A program made the position numbers and the translations under genes. Below, piece after piece: positions 16,824 to 25,012 of a stretch of 64,000 bases of DNA. Numbering within the stretch: position 1 is the first letter of the stretch; each line of letters opens with the position of its first letter. Source of the DNA: Rhodococcus tibetensis (GTDB taxonomy: Bacteria > Actinomycetota > Actinomycetes > Mycobacteriales > Mycobacteriaceae); NCBI RefSeq assembly GCF_024438035.1, contig NZ_JANFQF010000009.1, positions 62,001 to 126,000 of the forward strand, read 5' to 3'. A model generated the notes under the pieces. The model was given only the letters and a program-made list of their open reading frames with translations, did not search any database and had not been told where the DNA came from.

Positions 16824-16852
16824 CTGAGACACCTTCGAGTTCGGGTTTCGGG

Positions 16853-18085
16853 TCAGGTTCGACGAACGAGACGGGCATAGTCGGCACCGTCGAGTCCATA
16901 GGTCCAGCCAGCGGCGTCCAGTGCGGACGAGATCCATCCGGGCACGTGAAGGCCATACCGTCGACGATGTCCGTCGCGTTCGGAAGGACCGTTGACCGCG
17001 AGCAAGATACGGCCACTGCGCCCCCAACCGTCCGGTGTCGCGTAGAGCTGAAGAGTGCAACCGACATTGCCGGGATCGTCGGCTCGGTCGACCAGTGCGA
17101 GTCCGGCCGTATCGATGTAGGTGTCCCACCCGATGCGCTCGATCGCGCATCGGCGGATCTCGACGTTGCGTTCGCGTGCGATGCGTTCGGCAGTCGGGTC
17201 TCGGACGACCCAATCCGGGACGATGGTTCCGTGCTGAACGAACACTGCGCGACCGTCATCGAAGTGGACTGCAGGGGCATCCGAGTGGTGCAGCCGTCGT
17301 TCGTTGTGCACTCGGCCCGGTATGGACTCGAAATGAAGGGCCGTCGGTCGTTCAGCCATGACACACACGTTGTCGAACGCCCACCACCATCCGGTTGCGC
17401 CAGTCAGCGCGGCATTGGCGTCGAGTAGCTCGTCGTCGTCGGAGTGGAATTTGGCGAGGCCGAGCCGACGGTATGTGTTGTAGTAGGCGACTCGGTGGGC
17501 TTCTTGCTGTCCGTACCAGGTCACACCGACGACGACAGGGGGCAAGAGCGTCCGTATTGCAGCGGCGACCCCGTCGAAAAGTGTGGTGTGCAACGAATCC
17601 CAAACGGCGGCTCGGATGATCCGATCGGGGCTGACGCCCGCGCGGGCAGCATCCTCGGTTGACTGGACCCGCGCGGTCTCGACCGCCCAGCGTTCGCTGG
17701 GCCAGTCGGATCTCCTCCGCTCGATACGTGCGTCCATACGTCTGCGGGATTTCAACAGCAGGGTAGCGATACGGGCGGAGGCGCAGCGGACTCCGTTGCC
17801 CGCGAGCGACATCGACGTTGACAATCCCTCGGCGGCGATCAGGTCCGATCCGGCGACGGGAGACGGAACCCAGACGAACTTCGGCTCTCGGGACCCTGAT
17901 TGCCGATACAGTTGCGCGACAGCCGATTCTGCAGTGGTGCGATCGGAGGGGTATGCGCACAGCCCGTGCCCGAGCCATGTGTCGCGCACGGCCTTGACGA
18001 CGGACAGGTGCTCAGAAGAGACATCAGCGTTCTCGGTGAATGTCGCTCGGTGTCGAGCCACCGAGCGACACGGTGCGGCGCTCAC
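16853..18085 (-). CDS. DUF6745 domain protein
   Basis: This 410-residue protein contains what I recognise as the DUF6745 pattern in its middle and second half: a short histidine-rich HHSDAPAVHFDDG strand, then the HGTIVPDWVV block, then RNVEIRRCAIERIGWDTYI. Its N-terminal 100 residues include VKAVRDTWLGHGL and FVWVPSPVAG. The biochemical function of the family is not known to me; members often sit in variable regions. The protein is soluble. The ATG at 18085 gives a slightly Arg-rich N terminus, and a start 20-25 codons in is possible. It leads a two-gene operon with 16368-16823. Confidence 0.75.
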   Translation of the reverse strand: MSAAPCRSVARHRATFTENADVSSEHLSVVKAVRDTWLGHGLCAYPSDRTTAESAVAQLYRQSGSREPKFVWVPSPVAGSDLIAAEGLSTSMSLAGNGVRCASARIATLLLKSRRRMDARIERRRSDWPSERWAVETARVQSTEDAARAGVSPDRIIRAAVWDSLHTTLFDGVAAAIRTLLPPVVVGVTWYGQQEAHRVAYYNTYRRLGLAKFHSDDDELLDANAALTGATGWWWAFDNVCVMAERPTALHFESIPGRVHNERRLHHSDAPAVHFDDGRAVFVQHGTIVPDWVVRDPTAERIARERNVEIRRCAIERIGWDTYIDTAGLALVDRADDPGNVGCTLQLYATPDGWGRSGRILLAVNGPSERDGHRRRYGLHVPGWISSALDAAGWTYGLDGADYARLVRRT

Positions 18086-18507
18086 GCGACCGTGGCGGTG
18101 TCCGCCTTTCCGGTAGTCATAATTCTAGAGCGTGACACGCGGACGCGGCGAGTGCAAGGGTGACCGACCCTGCGTAAACAGATCCGCCGGCACCCCACAG
18201 CCGGTAACACCCCTTGCGCGTACACAGCGAGAAGCTGCGGAACCAGCGCATCGGCCCTCCTGCGTGGGGGCGTTCTACACCATCGGCCCGCAACCACCCG
18301 TCTGCGACGAGAAGGGCTCGGTACGACGACGCCGCCGGACCGGACCAGTCCGCTGTTTGGGTGCCATGACCCGCGACCTCGAAGGGGCCGGCGGGGAAGA
18401 GTAGCGTCGTGGGTGTCGAGGGCCATTCGAATATGCGCGGTCAAGCCATATCGTCCTCGGCGCCCAAACCGGCCCGAAGTTCAAGGGCCGAGAACTGGAG
18501 CGCCGCC
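18086..18507. other. Gene-free stretch
   Basis: No convincing gene is seen on either strand. It should contain the DUF6745 operon promoter (minus strand) and that of the small Cys-rich protein (plus strand). Confidence 0.5.
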
Positions 18508-18735
18508 ATGGCGTCGAACCCGACTGTTGTATCGAATTCTGTAGCAACTTCTGAGTCAACGAGCGATGCGCAGGCACTGGATTCAACTCCGTCCTGCACG
18601 GCATGTCCACACAGTGCTGATTCTCACGATGCGCTCGGTATTCGGTTCTGCGCCGTGACCTCGGAGCGAAACCTCGACCGACACTGCATCTGTTCCGACG
18701 GACAGGCGACTGGGCAGCACTACTCCCGCTACTGA
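18508..18735 (+). CDS. Small Cys-rich (possible zinc-binding) protein, 75 aa
   Basis: From the ATG at 18508 (GGAG nine bases upstream) this encodes 75 residues. After a Ser/Thr-rich N-terminal half come four main cysteine positions: CTACPHSADSHDALG, then RFCAVT, then RHCICS. The CxxCPH...HDALG.RFC.AT......R.C.C layout matches small actinobacterial proteins that I remember ending in an RGCVC-like motif, which look like a zinc ribbon or treble clef. Function unknown. A GTG at 18409 could give a longer form, but the extra part is not protein-like. Confidence 0.6.
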   Translation: MASNPTVVSNSVATSESTSDAQALDSTPSCTACPHSADSHDALGIRFCAVTSERNLDRHCICSDGQATGQHYSRY

Positions 18736-18996
18736 CCGCAGTCATCGGCTTTCTGCCCGGGTGCCGCCCACGCCCGCGGGAACGCTTGTGTGGGCCCCGA
18801 GGCGCTCGCGCGCAGGTCGGCAGTCAAAGCAGTCAGGAATCGAGAAGCGCCGGTCCCCGAACCGCAAATAGAGTCACCGTCACGACCTGGTCGATGGGCC
18901 GCGAATTCAGAAAGCGACCATAACCGGCTCTTCTGTCAGGGACTCGCGACCGCGCTGCATCCTGCTGCCGATACACCATTGAAGGACGTGATGAGA

Positions 18997-19233
18997 ATGA
19001 AGACGATGACGTGCAAACAAATGGGTGGCCCCTGCGATACCCCGTTCCACGGTAACAAGGCCGACGAGGTCATCCAAGCGCAAGACAAGCATCTGAAAGA
19101 GATGGGCGCCCAGGGTGACCACACGCATCAAAGCGCCTTGAAAAGCATGCAGGACAGGTGGAAACGGCCCTTGTCAGGCATGGGGTGGTACATGAAGACA
19201 AAGAAGGCCTTCGCCGCACTTCCGGAAGACTGA
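18997..19233 (+). CDS. DUF1059 small metal-binding-like protein
   Basis: This 78-residue protein begins MKTMTCKQMGGPCDTPFHG, the signature of DUF1059, followed by a helical region (ADEVIQAQDKHLKEMG, DHTHQSALKSMQ) and a conserved WYMKTKKAFAALPED end. The CxxxxxxC pair and the His residues suggest metal or redox sensing; no function is established to my knowledge. GAAGGA at 18981-18986 serves either this ATG or the one six bases earlier (18991, adding MR); homologues start MKTMTC. A bidirectional terminator follows directly. Confidence 0.85.
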   Translation: MKTMTCKQMGGPCDTPFHGNKADEVIQAQDKHLKEMGAQGDHTHQSALKSMQDRWKRPLSGMGWYMKTKKAFAALPED

Positions 19234-19274
19234 TCGGTGGCGGCCTGCTCGCACCACGAGCAGGCCGCCACCGA
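19234..19274. terminator. Bidirectional terminator, 17-bp perfect stem
   Basis: Arms of 17 bp (19234-19250 and 19258-19274) pair perfectly around the 7-base loop GCACCAC. It lies between the convergent DUF1059 gene (stop 19233) and the gene ending at 19291, so it can serve both. Confidence 0.85.
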
Positions 19275-19290
19275 AACTCTCCGCGTCCGG

Positions 19291-19695
19291 TTACTCAGCT
19301 TCCGGTGGTGTCGGTTCCTTCGGCTGGTCGAGGACGCTGACGGTGACTCCGTAGGGAAGGAAGCGCACCGATCGCCGCGGATCGGTGTTGTGCTTGTGGG
19401 CGCGGAGGGCATCGAGTTCGGTGGCGTACACCTCCTCGACGCGGGCGAGTCCGCCGTCGTCGACGCTGTAGACGGCCCACACGCCGTCGCCGGTTTCGCC
19501 AGTCGTTTCCGGCTGAGGTCCGGGTCGCTTGGTTCTGGCGGCGATGTCGGCGAACAGGCCGGTCCAGGGAATCTGGGCGTCCGCCTCGACGAACTGAACG
19601 ATCTTGTCCTTGAAGCCGCGCAGCTCCTCACTCGCTTCGCGAATCACGCGGTCGAGGTCGTCGGGGTCGAACCCGAAGGGTCTCTCGTTGGCCAT
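19291..19695 (-). CDS. Conserved-looking hypothetical protein, 134 aa
   Basis: The ATG at 19695 has CAGGAG six bases upstream, giving 134 residues. The N-terminal part is a helix (DPDDLDRVIREASEELRGF) followed by a Trp-containing linker and an alpha/beta C-terminal half (GVWAVYSVDDGGLARVEEVYATEL, SVRFLPYGVTVSVLD). There is no signal peptide or membrane segment. It looks like actinobacterial small proteins of unknown function, and I cannot name a family. It shares the bidirectional terminator with the DUF1059 gene. Confidence 0.7.
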   Translation of the reverse strand: MANERPFGFDPDDLDRVIREASEELRGFKDKIVQFVEADAQIPWTGLFADIAARTKRPGPQPETTGETGDGVWAVYSVDDGGLARVEEVYATELDALRAHKHNTDPRRSVRFLPYGVTVSVLDQPKEPTPPEAE

Positions 19696-19810
19696 GGCGG
19701 TCTCCTGACGGTTCGACCCACCCAACGTCCGCGGGTGGGGTACCCCCTCCAGTGTGGGCACGAATCCACATCGGCGCCACCTCCGTCACGGCGAGGACCG
19801 CGGCACTCCC

Positions 19811-20281
19811 CTACCGCTCCACCAGCGCGGCGAGCTGCGCCACCACAGTGCCCCACCCGTCGGCAAAACCCATTTCCTCGTGCAGGTTCCGGTCCGCGTT
19901 GTTCTTGTGCATCGCATGAGCCACATATTCGGTGCCCTGCGGATGGTCACCCAGGGTGATGATCGCGGTCATGAACGGGTTTTCTGCGGGTCGCCATCCA
20001 GCGACGAGAGAGTTGGTGAAGACGATCCGTTCGAGATGGTCGACCGCGAGGAAGCACCCGTTGATGTGGGGCGCGAATTCACCGCCGTCCTCGCTGATCT
20101 GGGTGGCGAAGGCCCCGCCGGGACGAAGGTCCATTTCCAGAACCCGACACTTGGCGGGAGCCGGCACCCACCATTGTTCGAAGCTGGCGGGATCCGTCCA
20201 GGCATCCCAGACAGCCGACCGCGGCGCCTTGATGATGCGCGAGATCGTCAGGTCGAGCTCATTTGTCAGTGATGGAACCAT
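19811..20281 (-). CDS. AHSA1/SRPBCC domain protein
   Basis: This 156-residue protein is a classic AHSA1-type START-like protein: ISRIIKAPRSAVWDAWTDPASFEQWW at the N terminus, then the LEMDLRPGGAF strand, and a C-terminal helix (EEMGFADGWGTVVAQLAALVE) that lines the ligand cavity. These bind hydrophobic ligands or modulate stress responses. Its start overlaps the end of the ArsR-type regulator by 23 bases; this ArsR-AHSA1 pairing is common in actinobacteria, where the regulator controls its partner. Confidence 0.9.
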   Translation of the reverse strand: MVPSLTNELDLTISRIIKAPRSAVWDAWTDPASFEQWWVPAPAKCRVLEMDLRPGGAFATQISEDGGEFAPHINGCFLAVDHLERIVFTNSLVAGWRPAENPFMTAIITLGDHPQGTEYVAHAMHKNNADRNLHEEMGFADGWGTVVAQLAALVER

Positions 20282-20618
20282 TCCGATTGTCCTCTTCTCG
20301 GGTAGTGACGAACTGTTCGAGCCGGTCGGTGCGGCCCTCCCACAGGGCGCGTTGCTCCGCCAGCCACGACTGGGCGGTGATCATCGACTCCTGCTCGAGG
20401 GCGCAGGTGCGCACGCGCCCTTGTTTGCGGGTCTGAATCCACCCACTGTCCTCGAGGAAACGGATGTGCTTCATGAACGACGGCAGCGCCATGTCGAACG
20501 GTTTCGCCAGTTCGCCGACACTGGCAGGCCCTTCGCCGAGCCGTGTCAACACGGCCCTGCGGGTGGGATCCGCGAGTGCCTGAAAGATGCCGTCCAACTG
20601 CTCCGAATACTGAGCCAT
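20259..20618 (-). CDS. ArsR-family winged-helix regulator
   Basis: This 119-residue protein begins at the ATG at 20618 with MAQYSEQLDGIFQALADPTRRAVL, the standard ArsR opening, and continues with the GPASVGELAKPFDMALPSFMKHIRFLEDSGWI recognition region. No metal-binding cysteine motif (ELCVCDL) is present, so it belongs to the non-metal group found with AHSA1 partners. It overlaps the AHSA1 gene and leads that operon; its promoter lies between 20619 and the histidine kinase gene. Confidence 0.9.
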   Translation of the reverse strand: MAQYSEQLDGIFQALADPTRRAVLTRLGEGPASVGELAKPFDMALPSFMKHIRFLEDSGWIQTRKQGRVRTCALEQESMITAQSWLAEQRALWEGRTDRLEQFVTTREEDNRNGSITDK

Positions 20619-20675
20619 AAGGCAAAGTATCACCGACGCAATACTTAGATCAAGAGCTAACTAATGCGCCCGGGT

Positions 20676-21839
20676 TCAGTCCTCGAGTTGCAGCGGTAAC
20701 TCCGCGGTGACCCGCCAGCTTCCGTCGGTTTGCCGACCCGCCTCCAGGGTGCCGTGCAGAACGGCCACCCGTTCCCGCATTCCGAGCAACCCGTTGCCCG
20801 AGCCGAGGGTGAACTTCTCCGTCGCGTTGCCGTTGTCGGTGATCTCGACGAGCACGTCGACATTTCGGCGGCGAACCCGGACCTTCGCCCGGGGACGCTC
20901 ACCCGCGTGGCGCAACACATTGGTCAACGATTCCTGGACCAGCCGGTGGATGCCCAGGCTGACGGCAGGGCTGATGTCGTCCAGTTCCCCGGTGAGTTCG
21001 AGCTCGACCGGCAAGCCTGCGCTGCGCATCATGTCGACCACCCGGGCGAGACCAGCGGTCCCGTGCTGGGGCATGTCGTCGACCGCGGGTTCGGTTCGCA
21101 GCAGCGACACCGTGCGCCGCAATTCCGCCAGCGCCTCCCGCCCGGTACTCGCAATGTTGGTCAGCGCCTGCTCCGCCACCGCCGGGTTCTTCGTCAACGC
21201 ATACGACGCGCCATCTGCCTGGACGATCATGACGCTCACGGCGTGTGCCACCACGTCGTGCAGTTCCCGGGCGATGCGCGTCCGCTCCGCGGCCACCGCG
21301 TCCTCGGCGCGGCGGTCGCGGTCGTAGTCCGCGACGGCCAACCGCGCGGCCACCTCCTCGTCGTAGGCCCGGCGGGCGCCGAGGAATTCGGCAGTGATCC
21401 AGGACAGTGCGTAGATCAGCGCGGAATACAGACCGACCTCGATCACCCTCTGTTCGAGCAGCCAGATGGAAAGGACGGAGTCGACGACGAGCCCGACCGC
21501 ATAGATGGCAGCCGTCCGCCGATCGACATACGCCACAAGGGTGTAGAGGGCCACGGCAAGTCCCAGGAGGGCGGGATGCTCGGCGTCGACGTCACCGATC
21601 GAATAACTGACGAAGGTGACGGTGACGGAGATCAGCAGAATGGCGCCGGCGGCCGCGCGCGGATACCGGCGGCGCCACACGATCGGCACGCACACCAGAA
21701 AGCCCATGAACAACTGCACCCACGGCGGCCTGTCCTCGGAGGCCGCGAACACGAACACCTCGAGCGTGAACAAGATCGCCGCCAGCATGGAGTCCGCAAC
21801 CGTCGGCTTTCCTCGCAGCCACAGACTGAACCTTCGCAT
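20676..21839 (-). CDS. NarL-type sensor histidine kinase without adjacent response regulator
   Basis: This 387-residue protein has an N-terminal membrane part with about five hydrophobic segments, a short linker, the HisKA_3 box ERTRIARELHDVVAHAVSVM with the phospho-accepting His, and a C-terminal ATPase domain with ESLTNVLRHAGE (N box) and GSGNGLLGMRERV (G box). The start at 21839 (MRRFSLWLRGK) precedes the first helix; the longer frame adds non-coding sequence. Such kinases normally have a LuxR-type response regulator beside them; none is visible on either side, so the partner was lost or is encoded elsewhere. Confidence 0.9.
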   Translation of the reverse strand: MRRFSLWLRGKPTVADSMLAAILFTLEVFVFAASEDRPPWVQLFMGFLVCVPIVWRRRYPRAAAGAILLISVTVTFVSYSIGDVDAEHPALLGLAVALYTLVAYVDRRTAAIYAVGLVVDSVLSIWLLEQRVIEVGLYSALIYALSWITAEFLGARRAYDEEVAARLAVADYDRDRRAEDAVAAERTRIARELHDVVAHAVSVMIVQADGASYALTKNPAVAEQALTNIASTGREALAELRRTVSLLRTEPAVDDMPQHGTAGLARVVDMMRSAGLPVELELTGELDDISPAVSLGIHRLVQESLTNVLRHAGERPRAKVRVRRRNVDVLVEITDNGNATEKFTLGSGNGLLGMRERVAVLHGTLEAGRQTDGSWRVTAELPLQLED

Positions 21840-22300
21840 GACCACAGCGTAGGTATCCCGGGCTCCGCGCCGAAAGTCACGGGATCCGACGAGTCGATGG
21901 ACACCTCCCTCGAACAACCTACGGCCGGTAGGAAAGACACCCAGTCCCTTGTCGTGGACGTCGACGAGACCGACACCCATCCCGAAACACTCGGACGAAT
22001 TCACCCCATCAGTTGCTTTCCCGACACCCGATACACCACGTCACGCTCCGCCCCTGTGAGCGCTGGGGCCGTCCGGACACCGTGTCCCCGGGGCCGCCGG
22101 GGATGATGACTACGGTTCGGTGGAGTCAGGGGCAGTTCCGAAGTGCCTGCGCGGCTCGCATTCGCCGGGGTGGGGACGTCCCCGTTCTCGCTGGCGCCGG
22201 TGGAGGTCGAGGTTCCTGTCTCCCAGGCCGAACTCGTTTCGGCGGAATAGTCTTGTAACCGAGCGTGATCACACGTCCGACTCGAGCGGGAAGGGTACTG
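21840..22300. other. Gene-free stretch between the kinase and the cox region
   Basis: This is a divergent gap of about 460 bases. No credible frame was found. It should carry the promoter for the plus-strand xdhC/cox genes and that of the kinase. I could not pick out specific operator symmetry. Confidence 0.45.
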
Positions 22301-23443
22301 ATGCGCGACGTGCTGGCGGACCTGATGGCGGTGTGGGCCGCGGGTGGGACGGCGGGTGTGGGAACCGTGGTTCGCACGTTCCGCTCCGCGCCGCGACCGC
22401 CGGGGGCGTCGATGGTCGTGGCGCCCGACGGCAGCGCGTCCGGTTCGGTGTCCGGCGGCTGCGTCGAGGGAGCGGTCTACGAACTCGCGTCCGAGGTCAC
22501 GGCGGCCGGCACGCCGGTGCTGCAGCGGTACGGAATCAGCGACGAGAACGCGTTCGAGGTGGGTCTCACCTGCGGTGGAATCATCGACATCTTCGTCGAG
22601 CCCGTGTCGCGGGACAATTTCCCCGAGCTCGGTGAGATCGCCCGGGACATCGAGAACCACCGGCCGGTCGCGGTCGCCACCGTCGTGGCGCATCCCGATG
22701 CCGCCCGCGTGGGGCGCCGGCTGGTCGTCCGGCCCGAGAACGTGAGTGGCTCGCTCGGCTCGGACCGTGCCGATTCCGCGGTCATCGACGACACCCGGGG
22801 CCTCCTCGCGGCGGGCGGCAGCACGGTCCTGACGTACGGCACCGACGGTCAGCGTCGCGGCGAAGGTATGGAGGTGTTCGTCGCCAGTTACGCGCCGAGA
22901 CCCCGCATGCTCGTGTTCGGGGCCATCGACTTCGCCGCCGCGGTGGCCAGGCAGGGCGCCTTCATGGGATATCGGGTGACGGTCTGCGACGCCCGCCCGG
23001 TGTTCGCGACGCACGCGCGGTTCCCGACGGCCGACGAGGTGGTGGTTGACTGGCCGCACCGCTATCTCGCTGCGCAGGCGGAGGCTCAGGCCATCAACGG
23101 CCGGACCGTGATCTGCGTGCTCACCCACGACCCCAAGTTCGACGTCCCTCTCCTCGAGACGGCGCTGCGCCTCCCGGATGTCGCGTTCATCGGCGCCATG
23201 GGATCACGCAGGACGGACCTGGACCGGCGCGAACGCCTGCGTGAGGCCGGCCTGACCGACACCGAACTCGACCGGTTGTCGAGCCCCATCGGCCTGGACA
23301 TCGGCGCCCGGACACCCGAGGAGACGGCGGTGTCCATCGCCGCCGAGATCATCGCCCGCCGGTGGGGTGGCACGGGGCGCCCGCTGGCGGAGTCGAGCGG
23401 CCGGATCCACCACGAGGAACACGTCGATTCCTGCGTCGACTAG
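22301..23443 (+). CDS. XdhC/CoxI-like molybdenum enzyme maturation protein
   Basis: This 380-residue protein has both XdhC regions: the N-terminal VSGGCVEGAVYELA block with its cysteine, and a C-terminal Rossmann half (RMLVFGAIDFAAAVARQGAF, then FIGAMGSRRT, then the SPIGLDIGARTPEETAVSIAAEI signature). XdhC-type proteins sulfurate or insert the molybdenum cofactor. Located 76 bases before coxM, it corresponds to CoxI/CoxF of other CO-oxidisers. The start at ATG 22301 has AAGGG upstream. A second XdhC-like gene sits after coxL, so this cluster has two. Confidence 0.88.
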   Translation: MRDVLADLMAVWAAGGTAGVGTVVRTFRSAPRPPGASMVVAPDGSASGSVSGGCVEGAVYELASEVTAAGTPVLQRYGISDENAFEVGLTCGGIIDIFVEPVSRDNFPELGEIARDIENHRPVAVATVVAHPDAARVGRRLVVRPENVSGSLGSDRADSAVIDDTRGLLAAGGSTVLTYGTDGQRRGEGMEVFVASYAPRPRMLVFGAIDFAAAVARQGAFMGYRVTVCDARPVFATHARFPTADEVVVDWPHRYLAAQAEAQAINGRTVICVLTHDPKFDVPLLETALRLPDVAFIGAMGSRRTDLDRRERLREAGLTDTELDRLSSPIGLDIGARTPEETAVSIAAEIIARRWGGTGRPLAESSGRIHHEEHVDSCVD

Positions 23444-23519
23444 GGCCGTACACCCGGGGTTGACGGACCCAAGGTTGTTGCGCAGGCTGAAAGGATCCAC
23501 GTTTGTGAGGTAGGTCACA

Positions 23520-24425
23520 ATGCAAGCACCAGGATCCTTCGAATACGAGCGTGCAAGGGGCGTCGAGGACGCCATCGCCCTGCTCGACCGGCTGGGCGAC
23601 GAAGCCCGCCTCGTCGCAGGCGGCCACAGCCTGCTCCCCATGATGAAACTTCGCCTCGCCAATCCCGAGTTTCTCATCGACATCAACGACCTCGAGAGCG
23701 AACTCGGCTACATCACTACCGAGCGGTCGAGGCTGCGGATCGGTGCGATGACACGGCACCGCCGACTGCTCGAGTCGGATGAACTCGCGGCGGCGTTCCC
23801 CCTCTTCCGCGACGCGGAGAAGGTGATCGCCGACCCGGTGGTCCGAAACCGCGGGACCATCGGCGGATCGCTGTGCCAGGCGGATCCGGCCGAGGACCTC
23901 ACCACTGTCTGCTCTGTTCTCGACGCCACGTGCGTGGTGCGTGGGCCCGGCGGACGCCGCGAGATCCCCATGTCCGAGTTCCTCGTCGGGCCATACGAGA
24001 CGGCGCTCGCACACAACGAGATGCTCACCGAGATCGTGCTCCCGGTCCACGGCCACAGCTCCAGCGCGTACGCGAAGGTCGAACGGCGGACCGGGGATTG
24101 GGCGATCACCGCGGCCGGAGCGGCCGTCACGGTGGAGGGCGGTGAGATCGCCCGGGCCGCTGTCGGCCTGACGGCGGTCAACCCGGTTCCGTCCGGACTC
24201 TCGGATGTCGCCGACTACCTGACCGGACGTCCCCCGTCCGAGGAGGCGTTCGCCCAGGCCGGCCGAATGGCCGCGCAGGCTTGTGAGCCCGTCGGGGACG
24301 CCCGCGGCACCGTCGACTACAAACGCCATCTCGCATCCGAACTCACGATCCGCACACTCCGTACAGCGGTCGACCGGGTGCTCCGCAGCGACGTGGAGCA
24401 CGAGCCGACCGGAGAAGAGGCATAG
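23520..24425 (+). CDS. coxM: Carbon monoxide dehydrogenase, FAD-binding medium subunit
   Basis: This 301-residue protein shows the flavin-binding motifs of the family: LVAGGHSLLPMMKLR at about residues 37-52 and NRGTIGGSLCQADPAEDL at about 116-133, followed by the CO-dehydrogenase C-terminal domain. CoxM passes electrons from the iron-sulfur subunit to its FAD and on to the quinone pool. It is the first of coxM-coxS-coxL; the M-S-L order is that of form I enzymes. The coxS ATG follows its TAG by two bases. Confidence 0.93.
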   Translation: MQAPGSFEYERARGVEDAIALLDRLGDEARLVAGGHSLLPMMKLRLANPEFLIDINDLESELGYITTERSRLRIGAMTRHRRLLESDELAAAFPLFRDAEKVIADPVVRNRGTIGGSLCQADPAEDLTTVCSVLDATCVVRGPGGRREIPMSEFLVGPYETALAHNEMLTEIVLPVHGHSSSAYAKVERRTGDWAITAAGAAVTVEGGEIARAAVGLTAVNPVPSGLSDVADYLTGRPPSEEAFAQAGRMAAQACEPVGDARGTVDYKRHLASELTIRTLRTAVDRVLRSDVEHEPTGEEA

Positions 24426-24427
24426 CC

Positions 24428-25012
24428 ATGCAGGTGAACATGACCGTCAACGGTGAAGCAGTGGCCGCCGAGGTGGAAGCGCGCATGCTGCTGGTCCATT
24501 TCCTCCGCGACCAGCTCGGCCTGACCGGGACGCATTGGGGCTGCGACACCAGCAACTGCGGCACGTGCGTCGTCACCGTGGACGGCGATCCGGTGAAGTC
24601 GTGCACGATGCTCGCCGCGATGGCGAGCGGACACGACGTTCGCACGGTCGAGGGCCTCGAACACGACGGTGAACTCGATCCCGTCCAGCAGGGCTTCATG
24701 CAGTGCCACGGACTGCAGTGCGGGTTCTGCACCCCCGGCATGATGATGACGGCGCGGGCACTGCTCGACCGGGAGGAGAGCCCCGACGAGGCCACCATCC
24801 GGGAAGCGATCTCCGGGCAGATCTGCCGCTGCACCGGGTACACCACGATCGTGCGCTCGATCCAGTGGGCTGCGGACCATCGGGCGGGCGAGGCCGCCGA
24901 GCCGGAACCGGCAGGCGACTTCGACGCGGAGGTGCAGGAGGACAAGACGCGGGGCGCCGAGGGCGCACCGATGACAGTCGAGGAACACGCGACGACCGGA
25001 AGTGCATCATGA
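24428..25012 (+). CDS. coxS: Carbon monoxide dehydrogenase, [2Fe-2S] small subunit
   Basis: This 194-residue protein binds two [2Fe-2S] clusters. The N-terminal ferredoxin-like domain has GCDTSNCGTCVV plus a later Cys (VKSC); the C-terminal helical domain has QCGFCTPGM and ICRCTGY. It links the molybdenum site to the flavin. An acidic tail of about 30 residues after the core is longer than in the 166-residue Oligotropha protein. Its TGA overlaps the coxL ATG (ATGA). Confidence 0.95.
   Translation: MQVNMTVNGEAVAAEVEARMLLVHFLRDQLGLTGTHWGCDTSNCGTCVVTVDGDPVKSCTMLAAMASGHDVRTVEGLEHDGELDPVQQGFMQCHGLQCGFCTPGMMMTARALLDREESPDEATIREAISGQICRCTGYTTIVRSIQWAADHRAGEAAEPEPAGDFDAEVQEDKTRGAEGAPMTVEEHATTGSAS

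Noticed and set aside
24703..25008. Upstream extension of the coxL frame
   Set aside because: It is a shadow frame of coxS; the ATGA overlap at 25009 gives the natural coxL start.
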